Shown: piece after piece, positions 41,846 to 52,218 of the stretch | Layout of the letters: the number at the start of each line of letters is the position of its first letter | How positions within the stretch are numbered: position 1 is the stretch's first letter | Source of the DNA: Clavibacter michiganensis | Lineage (GTDB): Bacteria > Actinomycetota > Actinomycetes > Actinomycetales > Microbacteriaceae | DNA: 64,000 nucleotides | Assembly: GCF_002151125.1 (NCBI RefSeq) | Contig: NZ_MDJZ01000015.1 | Span: forward strand, 275,262 to 339,261 | Reading direction: 5' to 3' | The notes under the pieces: generated by a model | The model's input: only the letters and a program-made list of their open reading frames with translations | Told to the model about the DNA's origin: nothing | The model's database searches: none | Program-made: the position numbers and the translations under genes

Positions 41846-43626
41846 CGCCGCCGCCGGGGCCCGGCGGCGGCCCGGCTCGGTCGACGCGGCGGGGGTGGGG
41901 TGGAGCCGCGTCGCAGGTCGATCTCCGGCTGGCGATCCCGGCAGCCGTCGGCTGGGCGACGACGGCGGTCGGGATCGGCGTGCGCGGTGCGTCCGCGCCC
42001 CTGGCCGTCGCCGCGGCATCGCTGGCGCTGCTGTGCGCCGGGGCGGCCCTCCGCTCGGCCGCGCTCTCGCAGACGCGCGCCAGCCGGTCGGGATCCGCGT
42101 CGACCCCGCGTCCGGTCGACCGTCGGTCGGGATCGCGCCGCGGGGGCCCCTCGGCCGACCGGCTCCGACAGGCGGCGGCCTCGGTGGCGGGGGCCGCTGG
42201 GGTCACGGCCATGCTCCTCGGCGCTGCCGCCGCCCGCGAGCCCTCGCGCCACCCGGACGCCCTCGAGAGCGCGGCGCACGCGGGAGGCACCGTGGTGGCG
42301 GACATCGTCCTCGACGAGCCGCCGGCGCCCGTCGCCGCGCACGGGGGCCACGCCCCGGGCTCCGGCGGCGCCTCGCACCCGGGCGGCAGCGCCTCCGGTC
42401 CCCGCGGCAGGTCCCGGCTCGTCGCGCACGTCACCGCCCTCCACGTCGGGACGGGCAGAGATGACCGCACGACGGTCCTGTCCGCCCCGGTTCCGGTCGT
42501 CGTGTTCGCCTCGGGGATCGGCGGTGGCCACGACGCGTCGGACCGCGCGCGCCTGGGCGTCGGGACCGTCGTGCGGGTGAGCGCCGCCGTGCGATCCTCG
42601 GATCCGGCCGACCGCGCCGCCTACCTCCTCGTCGCCCGCGGCGCGCCCGAGCCCGCGGACCAGCCCGCGGGGCCGCTCCGGGCCGCGGACGCGCTCCGCG
42701 CCGGGCTCTCCGACGCCGCGGCCGACCTCCGCGGACCGGGGGCGCAGCTGCTCCCGGGTCTCGCGATCGGCGACGTCTCGGCGGTCGATCCCGCCCTCGC
42801 GCAGACGATGAAGGACAGCTCGCTCACGCACCTCACCGCGGTGTCGGGCGCCAACTGCGCGGTCATCGTCGGACTCGTGCTGGCCCTGGCGGCGGCGGCC
42901 GGCCTGCGCCGACCGGCCCGGGCGGTCGCGGCGCTCCTGGCCCTCATCGCGTTCGTGATCCTGGTCACGCCGCAGCCCAGCGTGCTCCGCGCCGCCGTCA
43001 TGGCCGCCGTCCTCATCGTCTCCAGCGCGACCGGCCGGCCCTCCCGCGGCCTGCCCGCCCTCGCCGTGGCCGTGGTCGTCCTCCTGACGGGCGATCCCTG
43101 GCTGGCGCGCGACCTCGGATTCGCCCTGAGCGTGCTGGCGACGGCCGGGCTCCTCGTGCTCGCGCCCCCGATCGCCGACCGCCTGGCGCATCGGATGCCG
43201 CGCCGCGTGGCCGAGGCGCTCGCGATCCCCGTCGCCGCGCAGGTGGCGTGCCAGCCGCTGCTCCTCGTCTTGCAGCCCGGGCTTCCCGTGCACGGGGTCC
43301 TGGCCAACGTCCTCGCCGAGCCCGCGGCCGCACCCGCCACGATCGGCGGCCTCGTCGCGTGCGTGCTGCTGCCGGCCTGGCCTGCTGCGGGCCACCTCGC
43401 GCTGCGGCTGGCGTGGCTGCCCGCGTCGTGGATCGCCGCGGTCGCGTCCGTCACGTCCCGGCTCCCGGCCGGTCGCGTGCCGTGGGCCGCGGGTCCCGCG
43501 GGCGTCGTCGCCCTCGTCCTCGTGATCGCCCTGACGGTCGCGGTCGTGGCGCTCGGCCGGACGGCGTCCCCGCGGGGTGCTCCGGCCGCCGTCCCGGGGC
43601 CGGGCGATGTCCCACCCGACGGCTAA
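41842..43626 (+). CDS. comEC: ComEC/Rec2-family competence membrane protein, lacks the MBL domain
   Basis: Membrane protein of 594 aa. An N-terminal pair of helices and an OB-like region (about 140-265) precede the Competence core: MKDSSLTHLTAVSGANCAVIVGLVLAL near residue 325 is the family fingerprint, followed by about seven to eight helices (TPQPSVLRAAVMAAVLIVSS, RDLGFALSVLATAGLLVLAPPIA). In most ComEC proteins the core is followed by a metallo-beta-lactamase-like domain thought to degrade one DNA strand. Here the protein ends after a last helix with a short Pro/Gly tail, so that domain is absent. The GTG start overlaps the comEA stop. Confidence 0.88.
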   Translation: MTPPPGPGGGPARSTRRGWGGAASQVDLRLAIPAAVGWATTAVGIGVRGASAPLAVAAASLALLCAGAALRSAALSQTRASRSGSASTPRPVDRRSGSRRGGPSADRLRQAAASVAGAAGVTAMLLGAAAAREPSRHPDALESAAHAGGTVVADIVLDEPPAPVAAHGGHAPGSGGASHPGGSASGPRGRSRLVAHVTALHVGTGRDDRTTVLSAPVPVVVFASGIGGGHDASDRARLGVGTVVRVSAAVRSSDPADRAAYLLVARGAPEPADQPAGPLRAADALRAGLSDAAADLRGPGAQLLPGLAIGDVSAVDPALAQTMKDSSLTHLTAVSGANCAVIVGLVLALAAAAGLRRPARAVAALLALIAFVILVTPQPSVLRAAVMAAVLIVSSATGRPSRGLPALAVAVVVLLTGDPWLARDLGFALSVLATAGLLVLAPPIADRLAHRMPRRVAEALAIPVAAQVACQPLLLVLQPGLPVHGVLANVLAEPAAAPATIGGLVACVLLPAWPAAGHLALRLAWLPASWIAAVASVTSRLPAGRVPWAAGPAGVVALVLVIALTVAVVALGRTASPRGAPAAVPGPGDVPPDG

Positions 43627-43701
43627 CCTGGACCCGCCCGACCGCCGGCCCGCCAGGCGGCGACCCGCACCCCGAACCCGCACCCTCCCGGAAGGACCCG
43701 C

Positions 43702-44730
43702 ATGGCGACCAGGACGTCCCGCAGCACGGCGGCGAAGCCCTCCGCCGCCATCCCGCAGCTCCCGTGGGACGCGGTGCGGCCGGCGCCCGTCGTCCTCGTG
43801 TCCGGCACCGAGGCACTCCTCGCCGACCGGGCGATGCGGCGCCTCCGCGACATCCTCACCGCGGAGGATCCGAGCATCGAGGTCTCCGACATCGAGGCCG
43901 ACTCCTACGCGCCCGGCGAGCTCATCACGCTCGCGAGCCCGTCCCTCTTCGCCGAGCCGCGCCTCATCCGGGTCGTGAACGTGGAGAAGTGCTCGGACCA
44001 GTTCCTGCTCGACGCCGTCGCGTACCTCGACTCCCCGGCCGACGACACCTACGTCGTGCTCCGGCACGCCGGGGGAGTGCGCGGCAAGAAGCTGCTCGAC
44101 GCCGTGCGCTCGGGCACCGGGGGCGGCATCGAGATCGTCTGCGCCGAGCTGAAGAAGGACAGCGAGAAGCACGACTTCGCCGTCGCCGAGTTCCGCGCCG
44201 CGAAGCGCTCCATCACGCCGGGCGCCGTCCGCCAGCTCGTCTCCGCGTTCCAGGACGACGTGAGCGAGCTCGCGTCGGCGTGCCAGCAGCTCATCTCGGA
44301 CACCGCGCACGAGATCACCGAGGTCACGGTCGACCAGTACTACGGCGGCCGTGTCGAGATCAACGCGTTCGCCGTCGCGGACTCCGCGATCGCGGGCCGC
44401 AGCGGCGAGGCCCTCGTGCTGCTCCGCCACGCGCTCACCTCGGGCGCGGATCCGGTGCCGCTCATCGCCGCGTTCGCGATGAAGATCCGTACGATGGCGA
44501 AGGTCTCCGGCGTCTCCGGCGCCTCGGGCCAGCTCGCGTCGAAGCTCGGAATGGCGCCGTGGCAGGTCGACCGGGCTCGTCGCGATCTGCAGCTGTGGGA
44601 CGACGCGGGTCTCGGCCGCGCCATCGAGGCCCTCGCCGAGGCCGACGCGCAGGTCAAGGGCGGCGGGCGGGATCCGGTCTACTCGCTGGAGCGCATGGTG
44701 CGCACCATCGCCTCCCGCGGCCGCGACTGA
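43702..44730 (+). CDS. holA: DNA polymerase III subunit delta
   Basis: Clamp-loader delta subunit of 342 aa, which opens the beta clamp. The N-terminal AAA-like part starts PVVLVSGTEALLADRAMRRLRDI near residue 31; the lid region (VRQLVSAFQDDVSELASACQQLI, about 175-197) and the C-terminal collar (WQVDRARRDLQLWDDAGLGRAIEALAEAD) follow. The Walker motif is degenerate, as is normal for delta. The start has a GGAAGGA ribosome binding site. The order comEA-comEC-holA followed by rpsT on the other strand is conserved in many Actinobacteria. Confidence 0.93.
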   Translation: MATRTSRSTAAKPSAAIPQLPWDAVRPAPVVLVSGTEALLADRAMRRLRDILTAEDPSIEVSDIEADSYAPGELITLASPSLFAEPRLIRVVNVEKCSDQFLLDAVAYLDSPADDTYVVLRHAGGVRGKKLLDAVRSGTGGGIEIVCAELKKDSEKHDFAVAEFRAAKRSITPGAVRQLVSAFQDDVSELASACQQLISDTAHEITEVTVDQYYGGRVEINAFAVADSAIAGRSGEALVLLRHALTSGADPVPLIAAFAMKIRTMAKVSGVSGASGQLASKLGMAPWQVDRARRDLQLWDDAGLGRAIEALAEADAQVKGGGRDPVYSLERMVRTIASRGRD

Positions 44731-44821
44731 CCGACTCGAGACGCGCGTTGGTCGCGGCCGGACGCGAGGACCAGGACGCGGTCTCGGCACCGGTACGCGA
44801 CACCCGCACCCGGACATGACG

Positions 44822-44850
44822 ACGGGCCCCGCGCGATGCGCGGGGCCCGT
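44822..44850. terminator. Bidirectional terminator between holA and rpsT
   Basis: A perfect 13-bp stem (ACGGGCCCCGCGC with its complement) and loop GAT, located 17 bp beyond the rpsT stop on the minus strand. Confidence 0.85.
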
Positions 44851-44867
44851 GGTCGTACCAGGGGAGA

Positions 44868-45131
44868 TCAGCCGATCTTGGCGACCTGCTTGGCGATCGC
44901 GCCCTTGCGGTTCGCGGCCTGGTTCTTGTGGATGACGCCCTTGCTGGCGGCCTTGTCGAGCTTCTTGCCGGCGAGGCTGACGGCCTTGACGGCCGCGTCC
45001 TTGTCGCCCGCGGAGATGGCCGACTTGACGGAGCGGATGGCCGTCTTCAGCTCGCTCTTGACGGCCTTGTTGCGCTCCTGGGCCTTCTTGTTGGTGCCGA
45101 TGCGCTTGATCTGCGACTTGATGTTTGCCAC
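44868..45131 (-). CDS. rpsT: 30S ribosomal protein S20
   Basis: Small basic protein of 87 aa with the S20 three-helix pattern: [38 protein letters not shown] and [18 protein letters not shown]. It binds 16S rRNA in the small subunit. Codon use is strongly biased (AAG, CTG and GTC rich), as expected for high expression, and the gene contains no GGATCC. Confidence 0.98.
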   Translation of the reverse strand: MANIKSQIKRIGTNKKAQERNKAVKSELKTAIRSVKSAISAGDKDAAVKAVSLAGKKLDKAASKGVIHKNQAANRKGAIAKQVAKIG

Positions 45132-45266
45132 GTGTTATGTCTTCCGTTCGAGTTGTCGTCGTATGAGTTGCCGCTCAGCGAGAGAGGGCGCCTGCGGCGA
45201 TACCGCGTGATCGGGGAGGATCACACGCAAGCCAACAGGCGACGATACCAGGTCCGGGCCGGGATA

Positions 45267-45785
45267 TCAGGCCGCGGAGCCGCGCGCGTCGCGGTCCTCG
45301 TGCGCGACGTCGTCGCCCGGGCGCACGAAGCGGGTCTCGGGCTCGTCGTCGAGCGCGTCGCGGATCCGGCGCAGGAAGTCGCCCGGCATCTCCGGCAGCG
45401 CGTCGACCGGCCACCAGGCGACCTCGAGCGACTCGTCGTCGTTGACCCGCGCCTCGCCCGAGACGTAGCGGCAGCGGAAGGTGAGGTCGAGGTAGCTGGC
45501 GCGATCGCCGTTGGGGTAGGTGATCTCGCCCGTGGTGCCGACCGCGACCAGCCGCTCGACCTCGACGATCACGCCGGTCTCCTCCTCCGCCTCGCGCCAG
45601 GCGCCGACGGCGGGCTCCTCGCCGGGCTCGAGGATCCCCGAGACGGGCGCCCAGGCGCCGGTGTCGCCGCGGCGCACGAGGAGGACCCGGGTGCCGTCGA
45701 GGATCACCGCGGTGACGCCCGAGAGCCAGAGGGGAGCGGTGCCGATGCGCTCGCGGAGGGAGGCGACGAAGTCGGGGATGCCCAT
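45267..45785 (-). CDS. Nudix hydrolase
   Basis: Protein of 172 aa. The Nudix box reads GILEPGEEPAVGAWREAEEETGV (residues 50-72), matching all required positions (G, E, REU-EE-G). A helical N-terminus (MGIPDFVASLRERIG) precedes the box; an aspartate-rich tail follows. The family cleaves nucleoside diphosphates linked to other groups; this one cannot be assigned to a substrate. The minus-strand start has TACGCT 6 nt upstream (45792-45797) and no ribosome binding site, so it is probably leaderless. Confidence 0.9.
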   Translation of the reverse strand: MGIPDFVASLRERIGTAPLWLSGVTAVILDGTRVLLVRRGDTGAWAPVSGILEPGEEPAVGAWREAEEETGVIVEVERLVAVGTTGEITYPNGDRASYLDLTFRCRYVSGEARVNDDESLEVAWWPVDALPEMPGDFLRRIRDALDDEPETRFVRPGDDVAHEDRDARGSAA

Positions 45786-45791
45786 GCCGCG

Positions 45792-45797
45792 AGCGTA
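45792..45797 (-). promoter_or_regulatory. -10 hexamer TACGCT, predicted leaderless start
   Basis: On the minus strand TACGCT precedes the ATG at 45785 by 6 nt. Confidence 0.5.
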
Positions 45798-45889
45798 CCG
45801 ACAGCGGGCCCGGGCTCCCGCCGCGGGAGCGCCGCCCGGCACGGCATCCTGTCCACGCGCAGCAGCCGGGCCATGCCGGGTCCGCGTCC

Positions 45890-45895
45890 TAGGCT
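45890..45895 (+). promoter_or_regulatory. -10 hexamer TAGGCT, predicted leaderless start
   Basis: TAGGCT precedes the ATG at 45902 by 6 nt, in the context CGTCCTAGGCT. Confidence 0.55.
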
Positions 45896-45901
45896 CGGAT
45901 C

Positions 45902-47161
45902 ATGCCCATCTCCGACAGCACCGCTCCCGTCCGCGCGTCCGCATCCACCGTCACCGCCATCGTCGGCGGTCACGTCGTCCCCGTCGACGGCGCGCCCGTC
46001 CCGGGCGGCACCGTCCTCCTCCGCGACGGCCTCGTCGCCGCGGTCGGCCGGGGCGGCGACGTCGAGGTCCCCGAGGGCGCGACCGTCATCGACGCCGCCG
46101 GCCGCTGGGTCCTGCCCGGATTCGTCGAGGCGCACGGCCACGTCGGGATCCACGAGGAGGCCAACGGCCCCGCGGGCAACGACACGAACGAGATGACCGA
46201 CCCCGACATGAGCTCGGTGCGCGCGATCGACGCCATCGACATCGACGACGAGGGCTTCCGCGACGCGCTCAAGGGCGGCGTCACGACCATCGTCGTGAAG
46301 CCCGGCTCGGGCAACCCCATCGGCGGCCAGTCGGTCGCCATCAAGTCGTGGGGCGGCCGCACCATCGACGAGCAGCTCGTCAGCGACTCCGTCAGCGTCA
46401 AGAGCGCCCTCGGCGAGAACCCGAAGCGCGTCTACGGCGAGAAGGGCAGGACGCCGTCGACGCGCCTCGGCGTCGCCATGGTGATCCGCCGCGCCTTCCG
46501 CGACGCCGAGGACTACCGCGCCGCCCGCGACCACGCCGAGAAGGAGGGCAAGCCGTTCTCCCGCGACCTCGGCAAGGAGACCCTCGTCCGCGTCCTCGAC
46601 GGGGAGCTCGCGTGGGACCAGCACACGCACCGCCACGACGACATCGCGACCGCGATCCGCCTGGCCGACGAGTTCGGCTACCGCCTCGTGGTCAACCACG
46701 GCACCGAGGGCGACAAGATCGCGGACGTGCTCGCCGAGCGCGGCATCCCCGTGATCTTCGGCCCGATGATCACGTCGCGCTCCAAGGTCGAGCTCCGCGA
46801 CCGCGCCGTCGCCAACCTCGCGGCGCTGCACCGCGCGGGCGTCCTCGTCGCGATCACGACCGACGCGCCCGTCGTGCCCATCGACTTCCTGGTGCACCAG
46901 GCGTCCTTCGCCGTGAAGGACGGCCTACCCGCCGACATCGCGATCCGCGCCATCACCGCGAACCCGGCCGCGATCCTCCGCCTCGACCACCGCGTGGGCG
47001 CGCTCACGCCGGGCCTCGACGCCGACGTCGTGATCTGGTCGGGTGACCCGCTCGACGTGCAGTCGCGCGCCGAGCACGTCATCATCGGCGGCGACACGGT
47101 CTACACGTGGGCCGACGGCCGGGGCACGACGGTCGAGCGCGGCACGCGCTTCGGTTCATGA
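45902..47161 (+). CDS. Amidohydrolase
   Basis: Metal-dependent amidohydrolase of 419 aa. An N-terminal composite beta domain (IVGGHVVPVDGAPVPGGTVLLRDGLV) leads to LPGFVEAHGHVGIHEEANG near residue 77, the HxH metal pair. VVKPGSGNPIGG near 138 and WDQHTHRHDDIATAIR near 239, VVNHGTEGD near 260 and ITTDAPVVP near 318 provide further ligand-type residues. This resembles the imidazolonepropionase-like group of uncharacterised actinobacterial amidohydrolases. It overlaps the TIGR01777 epimerase by 4 nt. Substrate unknown. Confidence 0.85.
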   Translation: MPISDSTAPVRASASTVTAIVGGHVVPVDGAPVPGGTVLLRDGLVAAVGRGGDVEVPEGATVIDAAGRWVLPGFVEAHGHVGIHEEANGPAGNDTNEMTDPDMSSVRAIDAIDIDDEGFRDALKGGVTTIVVKPGSGNPIGGQSVAIKSWGGRTIDEQLVSDSVSVKSALGENPKRVYGEKGRTPSTRLGVAMVIRRAFRDAEDYRAARDHAEKEGKPFSRDLGKETLVRVLDGELAWDQHTHRHDDIATAIRLADEFGYRLVVNHGTEGDKIADVLAERGIPVIFGPMITSRSKVELRDRAVANLAALHRAGVLVAITTDAPVVPIDFLVHQASFAVKDGLPADIAIRAITANPAAILRLDHRVGALTPGLDADVVIWSGDPLDVQSRAEHVIIGGDTVYTWADGRGTTVERGTRFGS

Positions 47162-48135
47162 GCGCGGCACCGGGCGCGGCCGCTCCACGCACCGCCGTCG
47201 TGGCGGGCGCGTCCGGCTTCATCGGACAGGTGCTCGTGCGCGAGCTCGCGGACGAGGGCTACCGCGTGCTCACGATCGGCCGCTCCGGCGCCGACGCGCG
47301 CTGGGGCGACGAGGACGGGATCCGCCGCATCGTCGACGGCGCCGATCTCCTGGTGAACCTCGCGGGGAAGAGCGTGAACTGCCGCTACGGCGTCGCGAAC
47401 CGCCGGGAGATCCGCCGCTCGCGCACGGAGACGACGGCCGAGCTCGCACGCGCCGTCGCGGACAGCGCACGGCCCGTGCCGGTCTGGATCAACGCCTCCA
47501 CCGCCACCGTCTACCGGCACGCGACCGACCGACCGCAGACCGAGTCGACGGGCGAGCTCGGCGACGACTTCTCGCCGTCGGTCGGCCGCGCCTGGGAGCG
47601 CGCCTTCCTCGCGCCCGAGCTGCCCGCGACCCGGCGCGTGGCGCTCCGGATCGCGATCGTCCTCGGCCGCGACGGCGCGCTGCAACCGCTCCTCGGGCTC
47701 GCGCGCTTCGGCCTCGGCGGACCGCAGCTCGACGGCCGGTTCCCCGGACGCCCCTCCCGGATCCGCGCCGGCGCGCACCACGTGTTCCAGCCCACCCACG
47801 GCCGCCAGGTCTTCAGCTGGCTGCACATCGACGACCTGGTCGGCATCATCCGCTTCGTGCGCGACACCCCGTCGCCCGAGGGCCCGGTCAACGCGTCGAG
47901 CCCCGCGCCCGTCACCAACCGCCGGCTGATGAGGGTCCTCCGCCGCGCCGTCGGCATGCCCGTCGGGCTCGCCGCGAACCGGTGGATGCTCGAGGTCGGC
48001 ATGTGGCTCTTCCGCACCGAGCCCGAGCTCGTGCTCAAGAGCCGCTGGGTCGTGCCGGAGACGCTCGAGGCGGCGGGCTTCCGCTTCCGCTGGCCGGAGC
48101 TCGACGCGGCCGTCGCCGACATCGTGCGGCGCTGA
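47158..48135 (+). CDS. TIGR01777-family NAD(P)-dependent epimerase
   Basis: Extended short-chain dehydrogenase of 325 aa. The nucleotide loop VVAGASGFIGQVLVREL is near residues 16-32. NLAGKSVNCRYGVANRREIRRSR near 77-99 and WINASTATVYRHATDRPQTE near 110 are the TIGR01777 signature, and a C-terminal DUF1731 part starts with the VFSWLHIDDLVGII region near 218. In some bacteria members of this group act in cell division or cell-wall roles; here only the family is clear. The ATG overlaps the amidohydrolase stop (ATGA), so they form an operon. Confidence 0.87.
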   Translation: MSAAPGAAAPRTAVVAGASGFIGQVLVRELADEGYRVLTIGRSGADARWGDEDGIRRIVDGADLLVNLAGKSVNCRYGVANRREIRRSRTETTAELARAVADSARPVPVWINASTATVYRHATDRPQTESTGELGDDFSPSVGRAWERAFLAPELPATRRVALRIAIVLGRDGALQPLLGLARFGLGGPQLDGRFPGRPSRIRAGAHHVFQPTHGRQVFSWLHIDDLVGIIRFVRDTPSPEGPVNASSPAPVTNRRLMRVLRRAVGMPVGLAANRWMLEVGMWLFRTEPELVLKSRWVVPETLEAAGFRFRWPELDAAVADIVRR

Positions 48136-48247
48136 CCCCGGCTCGGTGCGCGGCCGCGGTGTCGGCCGCGCCCCGCGGGGACGGCCCGGCGGGCCTCCCG
48201 TGGGATGATCGTGGTTCCGCTCCACCGACGAGACCCGTAAGGAACGC

Positions 48248-50095
<1,848 letters not shown>

Positions 50096-50113
50096 CCGCG
50101 AGCCCCGCACATG

Positions 50114-50151
50114 CGACGCGCCCCCTGCCTCGAGAGGCAGGGGGCGCGTCG
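50114..50151. terminator. Strong bidirectional terminator
   Basis: A perfect 17-bp stem around the loop CGAG (50131-50134), between lepA (+) and the surface-protein gene (-). Confidence 0.9.
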
Positions 50152-50177
50152 TGCGTGCGGTCAGCGTCGCGGAGGCG

Positions 50178-51275
50178 TCATCCGCGGGGCGTCGAGCGGC
50201 CGGCGTCGCGGCGACGGCGGATCGCCGGGACGGCGACGAGCGCGAGGCCCGCGGCGAGCAGGGATCCCGTGAGCGCGATCAGCGGGACGGGGTCGGCGCC
50301 CGTCACCGGGAGCGTCGTGCGGTGGCCGACCGTCGCGACGCGGGCGCCGCTGAGCGTGAACGACACGGCGGGAGAGGAACCCGACTCGATGCTGCGCACC
50401 TCGCGCTCGTAGGGGAGGTACTGCGACTCGACCGCGGTCACGGAGTACGAACCCGACGGGAGGACCTGGTCGACGGACCACGTCCCGTCCGCGCGGACGG
50501 GGGCGGTCAGCGCGAGGGGCTCGTCGTCCGTGCCGTCGATCGTGAGCACGATCCGGGAGCCCGCGGTCCCGGTGCCGGCTACGTGCAGACGGCCGTCCAC
50601 GTGCCCCGCCGGCGTCGGAGCGGTGATGGTCGGCGCCGCGGGGCGGACGGTGAACGCGACGTTGCCGATCATCGCGGTGCCGTCGTCACCCACCGACTGA
50701 TCCGCCTTGACGGTCCAGAACCCGACCGGCAGCTCCTGGGTGGTGCTCCAGGTGCCGTCCGCTCCGACGTCGGCCGTGTAGTAGAGGCTGTCGGCGATGT
50801 CGCCGGGGTGACCGCGGTAGCCCTCGGCGAAGACGTAGAGGGAGATCCGCGCGCCGGCCACTCCCGTCCCCGAGAACGTCGTCGCGCCCCCGACGACCTG
50901 CTCGTCGCCCTCGGCGGGCGTGAGGACGACGGGCGCGGGGACGCCCGCAGGCTCCTCCGTCGGGGCGGGCGTCGCCTCGGCGGGCGTCGGCTCGGCGGAC
51001 GTCGGCTCGGCGGACGTCGGCTCGGCGGACGTCGGCTCGGCGGGCGCCTCGACGACCGGCGCCTCGGCCGCCGGCACCGGCGTGGGGGCGGTGGCATCCG
51101 GGACCGGCGTGGCATCCGGGACCGCCAGGTCGACGGCGACGGCGACGGGGCTGGGCGTGGCGACGGGCGAGGTCGATGCCTGCGCGGGGAGCGCTCCGGC
51201 GACCAGGGCGGCCGAGAGGGCCGCCACGGCGGCGGCGGCGAGCAGGGGACGGACGGGACGGACGCGGATGCGCAT
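50178..51275 (-). CDS. LPXTG-anchored surface protein with Ig-like domains
   Basis: Secreted protein of 365 aa. A signal peptide (RPLLAAAAVAALSAALVAGALPAQA, residues 8-32) precedes a Pro/Thr/Ala/Glu-rich stalk (40-115) that contains a perfect repeat TSAEP, and two Ig-like/Invasin-type beta domains (about 120-215 and 216-310; TFSGTGVAGARISLYV, LHVAGTGTAGSRIVLTI). The C-terminus is a sortase signal: LPVTG (322-326), a hydrophobic helix and RRRR. The protein should be covalently attached to peptidoglycan; the partner ligand is unknown. The ATG at 51275 has a GAGGA ribosome binding site. Monocistronic. Confidence 0.87.
   Translation of the reverse strand: MRIRVRPVRPLLAAAAVAALSAALVAGALPAQASTSPVATPSPVAVAVDLAVPDATPVPDATAPTPVPAAEAPVVEAPAEPTSAEPTSAEPTSAEPTPAEATPAPTEEPAGVPAPVVLTPAEGDEQVVGGATTFSGTGVAGARISLYVFAEGYRGHPGDIADSLYYTADVGADGTWSTTQELPVGFWTVKADQSVGDDGTAMIGNVAFTVRPAAPTITAPTPAGHVDGRLHVAGTGTAGSRIVLTIDGTDDEPLALTAPVRADGTWSVDQVLPSGSYSVTAVESQYLPYEREVRSIESGSSPAVSFTLSGARVATVGHRTTLPVTGADPVPLIALTGSLLAAGLALVAVPAIRRRRDAGRSTPRG
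50986..51044 (-). repeat. 15-bp coding tandem repeat in the surface-protein stalk
   Basis: The unit GTCGGCTCGGCGGAC (plus strand) is present three times exactly from 50986 to 51030, followed by one near-copy. It encodes the Thr-Ser-Ala-Glu-Pro run. Confidence 0.9.
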
Positions 51276-51529
51276 GGTTTCCTCGGAGTCGGAGGGTGGG
51301 AGCACCGATGGGGAGCGAGCGACCGGATGGTCGGATCCGCGCCTCGGATTGGTCCCAACGTATCGTCGCGGCGGTGCTGCCGAATCCTTTTCTGATCACG
51401 GATTCATCACGCACACGAACATCATCCCCGCGGCGGCGCGCGCGGATGACGCGTGGGCCTCCGAGCGGTGGATGACAGGAGCATGCCCCGCGTGCTAGGC
51501 ACCGGCGGCGTCCGCGCAGGCCCACGCCC

Positions 51530-51535
51530 TAGTCT
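51530..51535 (+). promoter_or_regulatory. -10 hexamer TAGTCT, predicted leaderless start
   Basis: TAGTCT precedes the ATG at 51543 by 7 nt. The 267-bp spacer from the surface-protein start to this gene shows nothing else recognisable. Confidence 0.45.
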
Positions 51536-51542
51536 TGACCCC

Positions 51543-52196
51543 ATGCGCCGCAGCACCTACACCGCGACCGCCGTCACGTACGGCTCCGTCGGCGGCACCC
51601 AGGCCGTCGACCTCATGACCTACCCGCCCGAGGGCTACCGTCCCGCGGAGGCGAGCGCCCGGCTCGGCAGCGGCGACGAGCGCTTCGAGCAGGCCGTCGC
51701 CCTCCTCATGACGTGGGGTGTGCAGCGCGGCAGCGGCATCGAGGTCACGCGCATCGAGCAGGAGGTCCCGGACGACCCCGGCTACGCGGGTCTCGAGTTC
51801 GATGCCGACGGCGTGCCCCAGGTGCCCGTCGACCGCGCGCGCGAGGCGCTGTACGGCGACGACGGCACCGCGTGGATCACGTCGGGCACCTCGGCCGTGC
51901 TGCGCATGCCGTTCGGGCCGTTCCACCCCGAGGCGCCCGTCCGCGTCGTCTACACCGTGCAGGAGACCGACCGCGTCGGCTTCGCGTACGGCACGGTGCA
52001 CGGCCACCCGCTGAGCGGCGAGGAGGCGTTCCTCGTCTCCCGGGAGCCCGACGGCAGCGTGTGGCTGACCCTGCGCGTCTTCTCGCGACCGGCGTCGTGG
52101 CCCATGCGGCTGGCGAGCCCGGTGCTGCGCATCGTCCAGGGCGTCTTCATGCGCCGGTACCTCAAGGCGCTGCACCCGGCGGTCGCGTCCGCCTGA
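51543..52196 (+). CDS. DUF1990 family protein
   Basis: Protein of 217 aa with the DUF1990 layout: YTATAVTYGSVGGTQ at the N-terminus, a central VRVVYTVQETDRVGFAYGTVHGHPLSGEEAF segment (about 135-165), and VSREPDGSVWLTLRVFSRPASWPMRLASPVLRIVQ near 170. The family belongs to the START/Bet v1-like lipid-binding set. Function unknown. The ATG was chosen from the domain start; the longer frame is not supported. Confidence 0.82.
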   Translation: MRRSTYTATAVTYGSVGGTQAVDLMTYPPEGYRPAEASARLGSGDERFEQAVALLMTWGVQRGSGIEVTRIEQEVPDDPGYAGLEFDADGVPQVPVDRAREALYGDDGTAWITSGTSAVLRMPFGPFHPEAPVRVVYTVQETDRVGFAYGTVHGHPLSGEEAFLVSREPDGSVWLTLRVFSRPASWPMRLASPVLRIVQGVFMRRYLKALHPAVASA

Positions 52197-52218
52197 TCCG
52201 CGCGCGTCGCGCGAGCGG

